A stretch of 64,000 bases of DNA from Phaeosaccion multiseriatum (Eukaryota > Ochrophyta, other classes): NCBI GenBank assembly GCA_965112735.1, contig OZ218961.1, positions 2,356,001-2,420,000 of the forward strand, in the 5' to 3' direction. The notes below the pieces were generated by a model. That model saw only the letters and a list, made by a program, of their open reading frames with translations. It was not told where the DNA came from and did not search any database. The number at the start of each line of letters is the position of its first letter. Position 1 is the first letter of the stretch. Position numbers and translations under genes: made by a program. Shown here one piece after another: positions 54,845-64,000 of this stretch.

Positions 54845-55856
54845 TCAGTCCTTTCCTCCCTCCTGGCAGTGTTCCCTCACGTACTCATCAATGATGGCCT
54901 CCACCGTCAGCGGATCGACCGTTACAGATCCACCAAGGGGGCACATGGCGCCCTCCACCGCACAAGGCATAGCCCGCACCACTTGGGTGGTCTCGTCAGA
55001 GGGTTCGAACGACACCTTACCGGGTCGTCGCCCGAGAGAAGTCGCTGCTGCCGTGCTAGCCTTAGGGAGGCAGAGTGAGTGGTTGCGAATGGAAGGCAAG
55101 TATCGTGATGAGGTAAGCAAGCAAGCCACGAGCAACAAAAAGAGTTAGTGTCAGGTAGGTAAGTATCAGGAAGGGACCAAAGTTCCGGCAGTTCCGCGAC
55201 AAGGGTGGGTGGTGGAAGCGAAGGTGAAGCGAACGAGCCTCCGGGCAGAGCCCCATCCCATCCCGCCCCCGCACCCCCCAAAATGCGCCATCAAGTCTTT
55301 CTTCTTCCCCTCAGCTCCTCCGGGCAGGAAGGATGCTCCTCTCCTCCTCCCATCTCTATTGCCCTCACACACTACATACGTAATTGTTAGGTTGAGTCCT
55401 GTAAGCCAATAATAAACCCCGAACACGTCGTCTCTCACACAATCACACTCCAACGGCCCCGCCCCCCTCCACCTCCAGCCAAAGACCACAGAAGAAAGAG
55501 AGGGGAAAAGGACCGGACCGGACCGGAGGACACACCCAAACAAGAACGCTGAAACTGAAAAAAAACAACTTCCACGAGCAATTCTCCCACGCACAAACAC
55601 GAACACGCACGCACCCACGCACCTTCAGCAGCTCTCCCAACGTAACGGACAAGGCGGGGAGGTTGAAAGGCTGCCTCCCCTTGAGCTGCCCCCCCCCAAT
55701 CCCACCAACAGGGCGCTCGTGCACATCGAGCAGGCCCTGTACGGCAGCGCCCACGCTGGTGACGGGGTGGTGCAGGCTGGCGGGGACGGGAGAGACAAAG
55801 TCCTGCTGCCCGTTCAGTACGGCCTTGGGTAGAGAGCTGTGTGTGTAGGAGTTTGC

Positions 55857-55907
<51 letters not shown>

Positions 55908-57244
55908 CATTGGTTGCGAAGGATGAGAAGCAGCGCAGGAGGAAGTGCGTCAGCGCACAATACCCTTTGAGCATGTACCACAAGGCAGAGGAGAAGACGG
56001 TTGCACACACATACAGAGAGACGCAACACACAGGCACACGCACACACACACACACTTGCGGACCTGTAGACGCCGGTGGCAGCGGGGTTTGGAGGGCCTG
56101 GCCTCACGATAACGGTTGGAAGCCTCACTGTTCGCCCGTCAATGAAGCCTCGGCGGGTGTAGTCAGCGAGGAGAAGCTCGGCACACGCCTTAGTGGCACC
56201 GTAGGTCGTTCTGGGGGGATGAGGGGGGAAGCCAAGTGGGGAGGGTCACCAGGGAATCAGCAGTCTGGCAGCAGTCTGTCAGCAGTCTATCAGCAGTCTA
56301 TCAGCAGTTTGGGAAATGGAAAGTACTATACCGGTACTCATACAGCAAGGCCTCTCTCTTCTAGGATCTGATGGAGATTGAGAAGAATGTACGCACGTGG
56401 GCAGTAGCGAAGAGGTGGGCCCAACAACCTGCTGCCCGCCGTACACAGCGATGGAAGACGAGAAGACAACCCGAGGTGGAACGGCTCCTCCTCGCCCCCC
56501 CCCGCCGCTTGCTCCTCCTCCTCCTCCCCCTGCAGGGAGGAACTGTGCCTGACTGTGGAGATCGCGGCACGCCTGAAGGAGGTGGCGTGTGCCGTCCAAG
56601 TTGACTCTGATGGCCTTGTCCATATCACGCTCGCCCTCTCCGCTCATGACCGAGGCTGACGGTTACGGTTGGCGTGTGCAGTGCGCAAGAAGATAGGGGG
56701 GGGGGGGGGTGAGTCTGTAAGGATACTTCGACCGCTTCCTGTCATCCTTCAGTCTTTCTACAAAATGTTTGTACTTCGAAGTACAATGTGTGTTGTTACT
56801 TTGTTATAAACGAGGGAAAAGCACGATTGTGGAGAATGGAAGCAGTATCTATAGAGCAAGTCCTCTCCGTACTGGTAGCAACAGATGACACTTGAAGGTG
56901 CCTCGATATAAAATACTCCCCTTACCGAGGTGGAAGATGCTCGTGGGCTGGAAGTCAGCCACAACGGAAGCGAGGGTTGCGCCGTCTTCGACCCCGCCTC
57001 GAACCACGCTCACTCCGTGCAGCATGGCAACTGGAGGGAGAGGGCGAGGCGCTGCCGTTGCTGCAGACGCCGCAGAGGCCGTGGCAGTGGAGGCGTCGAA
57101 CAGGATGATCTCAGGGTGGGGGAGAGCGAGGCCTGCTCCTGCCTCCAAGGCGGCCTGCTGCCGGAGCTCAAACTGCCTCAGCAGGGCCCGGCACATCCGC
57201 TGCCCCAGGAATCCCAGCCCTCCTGTGATCAATACTCGTGACAT
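54845..57244 (-). CDS. Extended SDR resembling D-erythronate dehydrogenase (5 exons, 384 aa)
   Basis: Exons, phase-matched: 57244-56926, 56655-56397, 56210-56064, 55836-55623, 55060-54845. It starts MSRVLITGGLGFLGQR, a Rossmann GxxGxxG for NAD(P). Then SIFHLASVMSG across an intron, VNLDGTRHLLQACR, RVVFSSSIAVYGG, the catalytic YGATK (Tyr about 196, Lys about 200) followed by ADYTRRGFIDGRTVRLPTVI and VRPGPPNPAA, LSVTLGELL, and a C-terminal cap. This order and the RRGFIDG/VRPG-P-N block match the DenD-type family of NAD-dependent epimerase/dehydrogenase proteins, which oxidise D-erythronate in bacteria. Substrate in this organism is unproven; a nearby SDR branch is possible. Confidence 0.85.
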
Positions 57245-57475
57245 GATGTGCGGGGGGCGTGCGTTTCAAGGGGAAAAAAAAGAGAAGAGCCTCTCGTCAC
57301 TATCTGTGAATCCTAAATCACCAACACGCAATCTTGAATCTTGTTGGCCGGCGGCGATAGATCGGCGGCAAATCCATCGGACTCGGCCGCTGGAGCGCAC
57401 AAGGAGGGTCCGGGTAACTATCCTTTGTATGACCTCATTTGCTTGTTGGATGTTGCACTGTGGTGGGTCGTAAGC
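57245..57475. promoter_or_regulatory. Head-to-head intergenic promoter region
   Basis: 231 bp between the SDR (-) and LSM11-like (+) starts. No clear TATA box; a GGCGGCGATAGATCGGCGGC near-repeat (about 57350-57371) is visible. Confidence 0.5.
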
Positions 57476-59274
57476 ATGGAGGAGGGGAGGACGACACTGT
57501 GGTCCCGCGTGGTTGTGTTCTACGCAAGGTACCAGCCCACCAACCTCCTTGCTTCTACTATTCGCGAGATTGTGAGCAAGTATGGCGTAGACGAGAAGAA
57601 GATCAAGGGTCTTTCGGGGAAACTCCGCAAGAAGTACGGCCAGCCCTTGCCGGCCAGTGTCACCTCGACAGAGCTTGCGACAGCATGCGAGGCGCACGGG
57701 CTTGATGACGAGGAGGCCCACCTTTTCCCAGCGCAGCACCCTTCTCCTCCCCCACCTTCTCTAGGGGTTGGCCGCGGTGCGAGTGCGAGTGACAATCGAG
57801 TTTTGGACAGAGATGCAAAGTGTGCGGAGAGGCAGCTTCGGGAAGAGGAGGAGAAGGATGGTGGCCAGCAACGACCGCGGGGCAGAGAATGCGTAGACAA
57901 GGCGGGGGCTGAGTGGTGCAAATTTGATTCTCCTCACTTCGACCCCCTGCGCTGCCTTCGAGCAGGGCGGCGGCACGAGCCACACACACCTGGCGAGGGT
58001 GATGGAGGGAGGAGCTCCTCTCCAGTGGACGAGGAGGAGGTGTTCCCTCCGGTGCCCCACGTCCGTGCCCTAGACTATCTCGGCAAGTGCCGGCCCCTCA
58101 TCCCCATGAGGAAGGATGAAGAGCCGGCTGTGGTGAGCAAGGAAGAGGCGGAGCAGCGCCAGCAGCGGCAGATAGAGGAGCAGGAGAGGGAGAGGAGTAA
58201 GAAGGAGAGCCTAAGCCTGCGTGGCCCGGGCTCGAGGGCGTCGAAGGGAAGCAGTAGTACTAGTAGTAGAAGCAGCATTAGCAGTGCTGCAGACTCAAAG
58301 AGCGCCGCGGATGGCCTGAAGACCACCATCAACACCACCACCACCACCACCAGCGCCAAGGCTGCTGCTGCGGCTGTGGCGAATAGTGCTCCAGTCGCAG
58401 AAGGCGGGGCGACAAAGGCGGACCGAAACCCCATCACGCGCATCGCTAACCATGTGGGGGCGGTGGGCCCGCTGAAGCTGCTGCTGCGATGCCTCAAGGA
58501 GAAGAGGCGGGTGTCGGTCATGATCAGAAGGATCAACAGGTGAGCAGTGAGTGGGCAGCGAACAGTGCCTGGGCGGTGGTAAACGAGCAATGAGCAAGGA
58601 GTAGTGGGCAAGGAATAGCGAGCAACATGGGATATGTGGGGTAGTGCCAGGCAGTCGAGGGAGACACTATATGTATGCGTGCGTGTATATGTGCGTGTGT
58701 GTATGTGTGTGTGCGTGTGTGTGTGCGTGTGTGTGTGCGTGTGTGTGTATGTGTGTATGTGCGTGTGTGTGTGCGCGTGCTATGAGTGCGGTGTTCGACT
58801 TACCATGACGCTATTTTACGGGTAGATGGACTGGGGAGGGAACAGAAAGGAAGCGCAGAAGGAGAGAGGAGCGTTTGCCTCCCCCCTTCCCCCCCCCCCC
58901 CCGCCCCGCTCAGTCACCACCGCCACCCAACCCCACCCTAATCCTGCGATTACTTTGCCTGCCCTTTTAAGTCACGTCTCCCTCATTTGTCCCCTCTTTT
59001 CTCTTCTTCTTCCTCTTCTTCTTCTCTCTTATGTGCGGTGGTGACTTGTGTGTTTTAATGTTATATAATGCCTTTGCTAAAGTATCCGAGGGGTTTGCAC
59101 TGGGTTGCTCGTTGCCTTCGATCACCACGTGAATGTCGTGCTCGCCGACGCGACAGAGAGCTATACCGTCTACGTGCCGCAGTGTGTGGCAGACATGGCA
59201 CAGGCAAGGGCAAGGGGGGGGGCGAGGAGGGGGGGAGGAGGAGGAGGAGGAAACGCAAGGCGACCCCAGCAGCA

Positions 59275-59311
<37 letters not shown>

Positions 59312-59881
59312 GAGGAGGAGGGGGAGGAGGAGGAGGAGGAGGAAAGAGGTGAAGAGGGGAGGGTAAGGGACCAGCGTGGCGGGAGAGAAGAAGGGGAAGA
59401 CAAGCGATACAGGGAAAGAGGCGAGGAGGAGGTGTTTAGCACTCGGATGAGCGCAAGGAGCAGGAGCAACAACACGGGTCGGTCCTCCGATGGCACGCTT
59501 GTGACAAAAAAGGAGCCGGACAGTAGAGCCGGCACCAGTAGCAGCAACAGCAGTAGCAGTAGTAGTAGTAGTAGTATTAGCAGCAGCAGCAGCAGCAGGA
59601 GTAGCGGCAAGGCGGGACGTCAACGAGAGGAGATGCCGTCGCCAGCAGCTGCGTATTCCTCTTCTTCCTCTTCTTGCCCAGGCGGCTCAGGGTGGAGTAG
59701 GAGGCGTCACCGTGCCCACCAGAGGTGCAGCCAGTGCCATAGCGCCGCTCATGGCGACAGTAGGCCCGAGGACCTGGTACGACTGCCACAGGAGAGGCAT
59801 CTAAAGCAGTTGCTCATACGGGGGGACAATGTGGTGATGGTGTGGGAAGCGGCCAATGGAGTCTCCAGGGCACCCACATGA
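57476..59881 (+). CDS. LSM11: LSM11-like Sm-domain protein (2 exons, 620 aa)
   Basis: Exons 57476-58539 and 59083-59881 (phase 2). LSM11 is one of the two special Sm-ring subunits of the U7 snRNP that cleaves histone pre-mRNA in animals. Seen here: an N-terminal helical segment (VVFYARYQPTNLLASTIREI); a FDPLRCL motif (residue about 155) followed by FPPVPHVRALDYL, matching the conserved N-terminal FDPL...P region of LSM11; Sm1 across the intron (GPLKLLLRCLKEKRRVSVMI, then IRGVCTGLLVAFDHHVNVVL); a ~190-residue low-complexity linker (Gln, Glu, Ser); and Sm2 at the C-terminus (HLKQLLIRGDNVVMVWE, from about residue 592). A long insert between Sm1 and Sm2 is the LSM11 hallmark. The acceptor TTGCTAAAG at 59082 was chosen because it alone keeps the Sm1 frame. 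Confidence 0.82.
58670..58785. repeat. GT microsatellite in LSM11-like intron
   Basis: GTGTGTGTGC-type repeat in the 543-bp intron. Confidence 0.85.
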
Positions 59882-60723
59882 GTTGAGTACACATGAGCTA
59901 CTTGCACAATACAATGATGAGGGGGCGATTGTGTGAACCAAGACGGCAGATGCTCACACGCGGTTGAGGGACTTAAAATGGAAGAGATAACATTCGTATG
60001 CTTTTCAAGTCTCTTGTGTCCTACCACAAAATAAATGTTTGTTGGGGGCTCGCGCGACACAGGAGAAAAACTTTCCCTCATCATCCGGCGGCTTGTCACC
60101 TTCCACACCACTCACTGCAGCATCACAGTCGAGATCCTCGAATGATGCTCTCCCGCCGGATCGCTTTGTTCTTCGACTCGGGTCCTCCCTTCATCAGCAA
60201 TCAAAGTGATGTGGAGAGTGTCAAGGCGTTGGCTCTCCCTCACTCACCACGGACAAAGGAGGACTTGCCTCCACTTCCGTCCTCAAAGGTGAGCCTCGTC
60301 TTGTTTTGTGTATGTTGCAGGCCCCGTCCGGCACCACCCCAACTAACGCCAGCCTCTTCGATCGATGTCCTGCCAAAGCTCTGAGCGTGAGAATGAAAGC
60401 CCCTGTCCCCGCCCCTTCTTCTGCTGCTGGCGGAGGAGGTGCCACACACACACACACGGCCAGGCTGGGAGCCCCTGAATAACCAAGAAACAGAGGTGTG
60501 ACGGAGCAGTGAGGTGGGGTTGTGGTGCTCCTCAGCACACTACAGCCTTGGAACGGAGACGATCACGACCCGCCGACCAAGCGTTTCATGATACCGGGCA
60601 GGAGTCCTCTGCTTCGCTCCTCGACAATCGCCCCATTTCCTCTCTGGAAATGGTCCCATTCCAAGAGCCCGCAGCGCCACGCACGGAGAAGAGGTGTCTC
60701 CACCACCCAGCCGTCTCTCTCTC
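59882..60723. other. Tail-to-tail intergenic region
   Basis: Spacer between the LSM11-like gene and the small membrane protein. One plus-strand frame (about 60142-60290, MLSRRIALFFDSGPPFISNQ ...) ends at a donor-like GTGAGCC and could be an exon, but I cannot connect it. No other gene seen. Confidence 0.4.
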
Positions 60724-61160
60724 TCATGACTTCTTCTTCTCGTCCGAGGCCACAGCCAGTCGCGCTGCCTTCGACCGCATGACTAGCCCCCACACTAGAC
60801 ACAGAGGGAAGGGCGTGAAGATAAGCCACGAACCCTCCAGCTGCTCACAATCAGGAAAGGTCTGCATCACAGAGAGGGGAGGGAGAGGGCGGGGGGGACG
60901 AATTTAGACTTTTCTTCTCCTCCCTCACCCCCCCCCTCCTTCCTCCAGACCTTTCGATCCTTTCTAAGTTAAGGTCACGTTTACTTCTCCAGCTATTCCT
61001 ATCCCTACCCGTTCTTCCTTCCTCTCTCTCCTCCCGACCCTCTTTTCTTGCTTACCCTTTCCGACACCACCAGCCCGAGAAGAATGAGGGAGCAGACGGC
61101 GTACCCGATGCACACAAAGTCGTAGCTGACGTCGGACGAGGGCTTGTAAAGGAGAGACAT
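60724..61160 (-). CDS. Two-helix membrane micro-protein (2 exons, 80 aa)
   Basis: Exons 61160-61056 (35 codons) and 60861-60724 (45 codons plus stop) join in phase 0 with GT-AG sites. The protein has two hydrophobic segments: FVCIGYAVCSLILLGLVV, interrupted by the intron after VSER, and WLIFTPFPLCLVWGLVM. Between them is a short polar loop (TFPDCEQLEGS), and the tail is basic (RSKAARLAVASDEKKKS). A small hairpin membrane protein is likely; the Lys tail could be an ER-type KKxS signal (inference). The ATG at 61160 was chosen; an upstream in-frame GTG at 61253 is not a start. It is head-to-head with the CAMTA-like gene. No family recognised. Confidence 0.6.
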
Positions 61161-61434
61161 CGCAAACCTCCTCTTGAGAGAGGAAGGTATCAAGGACGAT
61201 GCCGGGAACTGAATTGCAGTTCCAGTTGTTGTGGTGGGGGCGTTGAGCGACACGCGATCAACCGAGTGTTTGCGAGGGCACGGAGGGCCTTGTTATGCAA
61301 CCAATTGTCGATGATCTGTGGCTCATGTAAGAAGCGACAGAAGCGAGCCCAGAGAGCAGTCGTAGACGGGATCCAGAGCCTATGAGACGGCCGACAACTA
61401 CTCCACCGATCAACGCGATCGTTGCAGGCCGAAG
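61161..61434. promoter_or_regulatory. Head-to-head intergenic promoter region
   Basis: 274 bp between the micro-protein (-) and the CAMTA-like gene (+). A CCAAT box in AACCAATTGTCG (about 61298-61309) is the only recognisable element. Confidence 0.5.
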
Positions 61435-62393
61435 ATGGAGGTAGGAGAGAAAGACGGCGGTACTGAGCTGCTACGAGCGCGCTTCCGACTAGTGGCGCAA
61501 TGTCGACGGTTGCGTGGGGACGAGATTGTGGACATTTTGCATCGGATGGGCGCGTACGGGTTGACTATCCAAGAGGCAGCTGTGCAGCAGCCGCAGAACG
61601 GCATTGTCTTGATTTGCCACAAGGACAAACTCAACCTGATTAAGCACGATGGGATTTGCTGGGTCAAGAAACCAGGGACGAAGAAGGTAGGTTGGAGATG
61701 GAGGAAGGAGAGGAGAAGAGGAAGGCGAAGAAGAAGATGGGGACGACGGAGAGGAGCTTCACCCTTACGTTTGATGCTGCTCCTCGCCTCTCTCTCTTTG
61801 TGGGCACGCATAACGACTCGTCTCGAATGATTGCGATGCCACGGTTACCTTCTGTGTGTTTCACATCTCGCCAACTCAACACACAACCGCTGCAGGTGAG
61901 GGAGGACCACTGCCGCATCAAGCTGGTGGAGCAAACCGGCTATGTGTCCGGCAGCTTTAGCAAGAGCGAGGAGAGACCGACCTTCCAGCGCCTTCGCTAC
62001 ACCTTTGAGGGTCTACAACTCGTCTTGGTGCACTATCTCGACGACGTGGTGTCGCAGGAGATGAAGGCCGGGGGGCCCGCCAGGTACGGTAACTAGGAAG
62101 CAAGGAGAAGGGAAAAGTTCGTGGACGATCGATCGTTATTGAAGTGGCGTCGGAACCCAACCCCCCCCCTTCTCTTCCGCTTCTCACCCCCATTCCCCTC
62201 CCTCCCTTCCTCCCCTCTGTGAACACAGCCAACTCCTCGCCAACTCGCTGGGGGCTCCCTCCCTCGCCTCCCTTCTCTCAGAGAGCCTCAGCAAGCCCAG
62301 GGGTCCTGCCTTCTCGCAACCGCATCAGCCCAAGCCAAAACCCAAGCCCAGGCCCAAACAGCAATCGAAACCGAAGCAGAAGCGCCAGCCTAA

Positions 62394-62427
<34 letters not shown>

Positions 62428-62441
62428 CAGCAGTTGGTGAT

Positions 62442-62483
<42 letters not shown>

Positions 62484-64000
62484 AAACCCGCAAGCCGGAG
62501 GAGAGCCTCGGAATGGTGTGCTGCACGACGGTGTCAACGCTTCGGATTATAGTAAGCATTTTCTGCAGCCTCATGGAGATATGACGGGGGCAGCACCCGC
62601 ATCAACAGCAGCAGCAGGCCTCCCAGTGAGGATAGGTGGTGGAGGAGGAGGAGGAGGAGGAGGAGGAGGAGGAGGGGGAGAGGGAGGGGTAGATGGATTC
62701 TTTCGCACTTTCCCCGATGGGATGATCGAGATGGGAGAGGGTGCGTCTCAGGTCACGAATGGAGACTCTCATCTCTTCGGTGGTGCAGGGGCGGCGCAAC
62801 AGGAGCACCAGCAGCATCAGCAGCTGCAGCAGCAGCAGTTGGTGATACAACAGCAGGAAGGGGTAGTGCAGGAGCTACCGGAGGAGGAGAGGGGGTTGGA
62901 CGATGAGGCGTTGGACATTGACTCCCTCATGCTCTCTCTCTGCGATGACGACATGGATGATGTGGCCTCGCTGCCCAAGGACGAGGAGGAGGAGCGGCAC
63001 CAACACCAGCAAGATGGGCATGGTGGTTACATGGTTGGCGACGACTTTGATGCTGACCTACTCCTCTCTCCCCTGACTCCGGCTATCGCTATGGCGATGA
63101 CGGACCCTCCTCCACAACCTCCTCCTCTCGCCATTTTGGACTTTGCTCCCTCATGGGATGTACCCCAGGGAGGGGCGAAGATGCTGCTTTGTTTAGCGGC
63201 GCCGCTACAGGTAAGCAACCGTCGTTCGCTCGTTCGTTTTCGTTCGATTTCCTGTGATCCTCCTTCCTCCCTCGGCCTGATCTATCCTTCTATGAATGCT
63301 CTCTCTGTCTCTCTCTGCTGTGTCCACTAGTTGTATGAGTCAGAAGCCAAAGTTAACAAAGTCTCCACTCCCACTTACCCTGCTGCCCGTATGCCCATAT
63401 GACCCCACCTTGTGGATGGACGTCATGACCACCCTGATCATGACCGACTACCCTGTGATGCCTCATACAACCAACAGGAGGGGTGCGCTGAAGTATTTGT
63501 TTTGTTTGGAGAGAACGCCGTGTCCGCTGAGGTGCTGGGCCCTGCGGTGCTGCGATGTGTAGTACCAACTTCCTCCCACCCCAGCAGCACCAGCACCAGC
63601 ATGAGTACCGGCATTAACAGCGGGGGTGGTACAACAGAGGGCACCAGCCAAGCGCAGCAGCTGCACCAGCAGGAAAACACTTCGCCGTCGGCACAAAGTG
63701 GGAGGGGCGGAAAGGGGAAGGCGAAGGGCAAGGGACGCAGCAGCAGAGGGAGGGTGTCACAGTTGGCGGGCAAGACGCCAAGTAGCGGTACCACTGCTGC
63801 TCATCGTGTGCGCTTAAGGCTGTCTCTCAGGTCCGTCCCCTCCTCCTCCTCCTCCTCCTCTGCACTCGCCGCGCCACCCCCTGCGCCGCCGGCATTTGCT
63901 GCCATCGGCTTCCCGGTCCAAGACGACAAGCCGCGGGGTGAAGTGCGCGATACTAGCGGCGAATTACAAAGAGACAATGACAATGCATCATCAGCATCGG
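61435..64000 (+). CDS. CAMTA-like transcription factor, 5' part (cut by window end)
   Basis: Exons 61435-61686, 61896-62083, 62229-63210 and 63478 to the window edge, phase-matched. The N-terminal CG-1 DNA-binding domain spans exons 1-2: ELLRARFRLVAQCRRLRGDE, GIVLICHKDKLNLIKHDGICW, VREDHCRIKLV, LRYTFEGLQLVLVHYLDD. After a basic and Gln-rich linker, a TIG/IPT fold spans exons 3-4 (LAILDFAPSWDVPQGGAKML, then EVFVLFGENAVSAEVLG and PAVLRCVVP). CG-1 followed by TIG defines calmodulin-binding transcription activators; ankyrin repeats and IQ motifs would be expected beyond 64000. A basic KGKAKGKGRSSRGR stretch may be a nuclear signal. In-frame CAG runs encode long Gln tracts. The alternative acceptor at about 63332 leads to an early stop and was rejected. 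Confidence 0.9.
62425..62450 (+). repeat. Copy of dispersed motif (coding, QQLVIQQQ)
   Basis: CAGTTGGTGATACAGCAGCAG sits in the middle of the (CAG)n tract of CAMTA-like exon 3. Confidence 0.8.
62828..62856 (+). repeat. Copy of dispersed motif (coding, QQLVIQQQE)
   Basis: A second copy 400 bp further on in the same exon, again flanked by CAG units, giving the same peptide. Confidence 0.8.

Noticed and set aside
63332-63405. Exon LYESEAKVNKVSTPTYPAARMPI in the CAMTA-like gene
   Set aside because: It reaches TGA at once; skipping to the acceptor at 63477 continues the TIG fold in phase.
1-64000. tRNA, rRNA or snRNA genes
   Set aside because: Looked for T-arm motifs such as GGTTCGAATCC and conserved rRNA blocks; none convincing by eye. 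A covariance-model scan would be needed to exclude them.

Overview
This window is eukaryotic nuclear DNA. Its genes are broken by many GT-AG spliceosomal introns, and I could join exons in consistent phase across whole genes: 35 exons for one ABC transporter, 9 for an aspartyl-tRNA synthetase, 8 each for two others. It is fairly GC-rich and extraordinarily full of microsatellites and minisatellites. The gene set (CAMTA-type factor, LSM11-like protein, SAAL1-like protein, F-box-like/WLR-type ankyrin paralogues, full-length ABCA transporter) suggests a protist or alga, perhaps a stramenopile. That lineage is inference; nothing in the window fixes it.

Layout. A SAAL1-like ARM-fold gene (+, 127-4829) converges on a secreted gamma-glutamyl hydrolase (-, 5207-6966). 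That gene shares a ~300 bp divergent promoter with a 1779-residue IQ/WW protein (+, 7264-14898). From 15.7 to 28.6 kb lies an accessory region: four copies of a ~2.1-2.3 kb unit, each with one intronless ankyrin gene (-) and a TCAGGG hexamer array at its 3' side. A ~4 kb segment (17.99-21.98 kb) of degraded reading frames, a 1.1 kb polypyrimidine tract and a fold-back element separates copy 1 from copies 2-4. Next come an aspartyl-tRNA synthetase with a WHEP domain (-, 28798-33891) and, head to head with it, an ABCA transporter (+, 34568-52543). The right side holds two poorly resolved reading frames (53.2-54.5 kb), an extended SDR resembling D-erythronate dehydrogenase (-, 54845-57244), an LSM11-like gene (+, 57476-59881), a two-helix membrane micro-protein (-, 60724-61160), and a CAMTA-like transcription factor (+, from 61435, cut by the window end).

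The well-supported single-copy genes tend to alternate in orientation, with short head-to-head promoters (about 230-680 bp). The most striking signal is the ankyrin array. The four proteins are nearly identical except in about seven short patches, each just before the conserved helix of a repeat, and the patches are mosaically shared between copies, as if binding surfaces were being reshuffled on a fixed scaffold. Other unexplained structure: a ~15 bp motif (TTGGTGATACAGCAG) scattered in both orientations and in all reading frames through exons and introns; introns that contain duplicates of their own splice junctions; and simple repeats that look seeded from splice sites.
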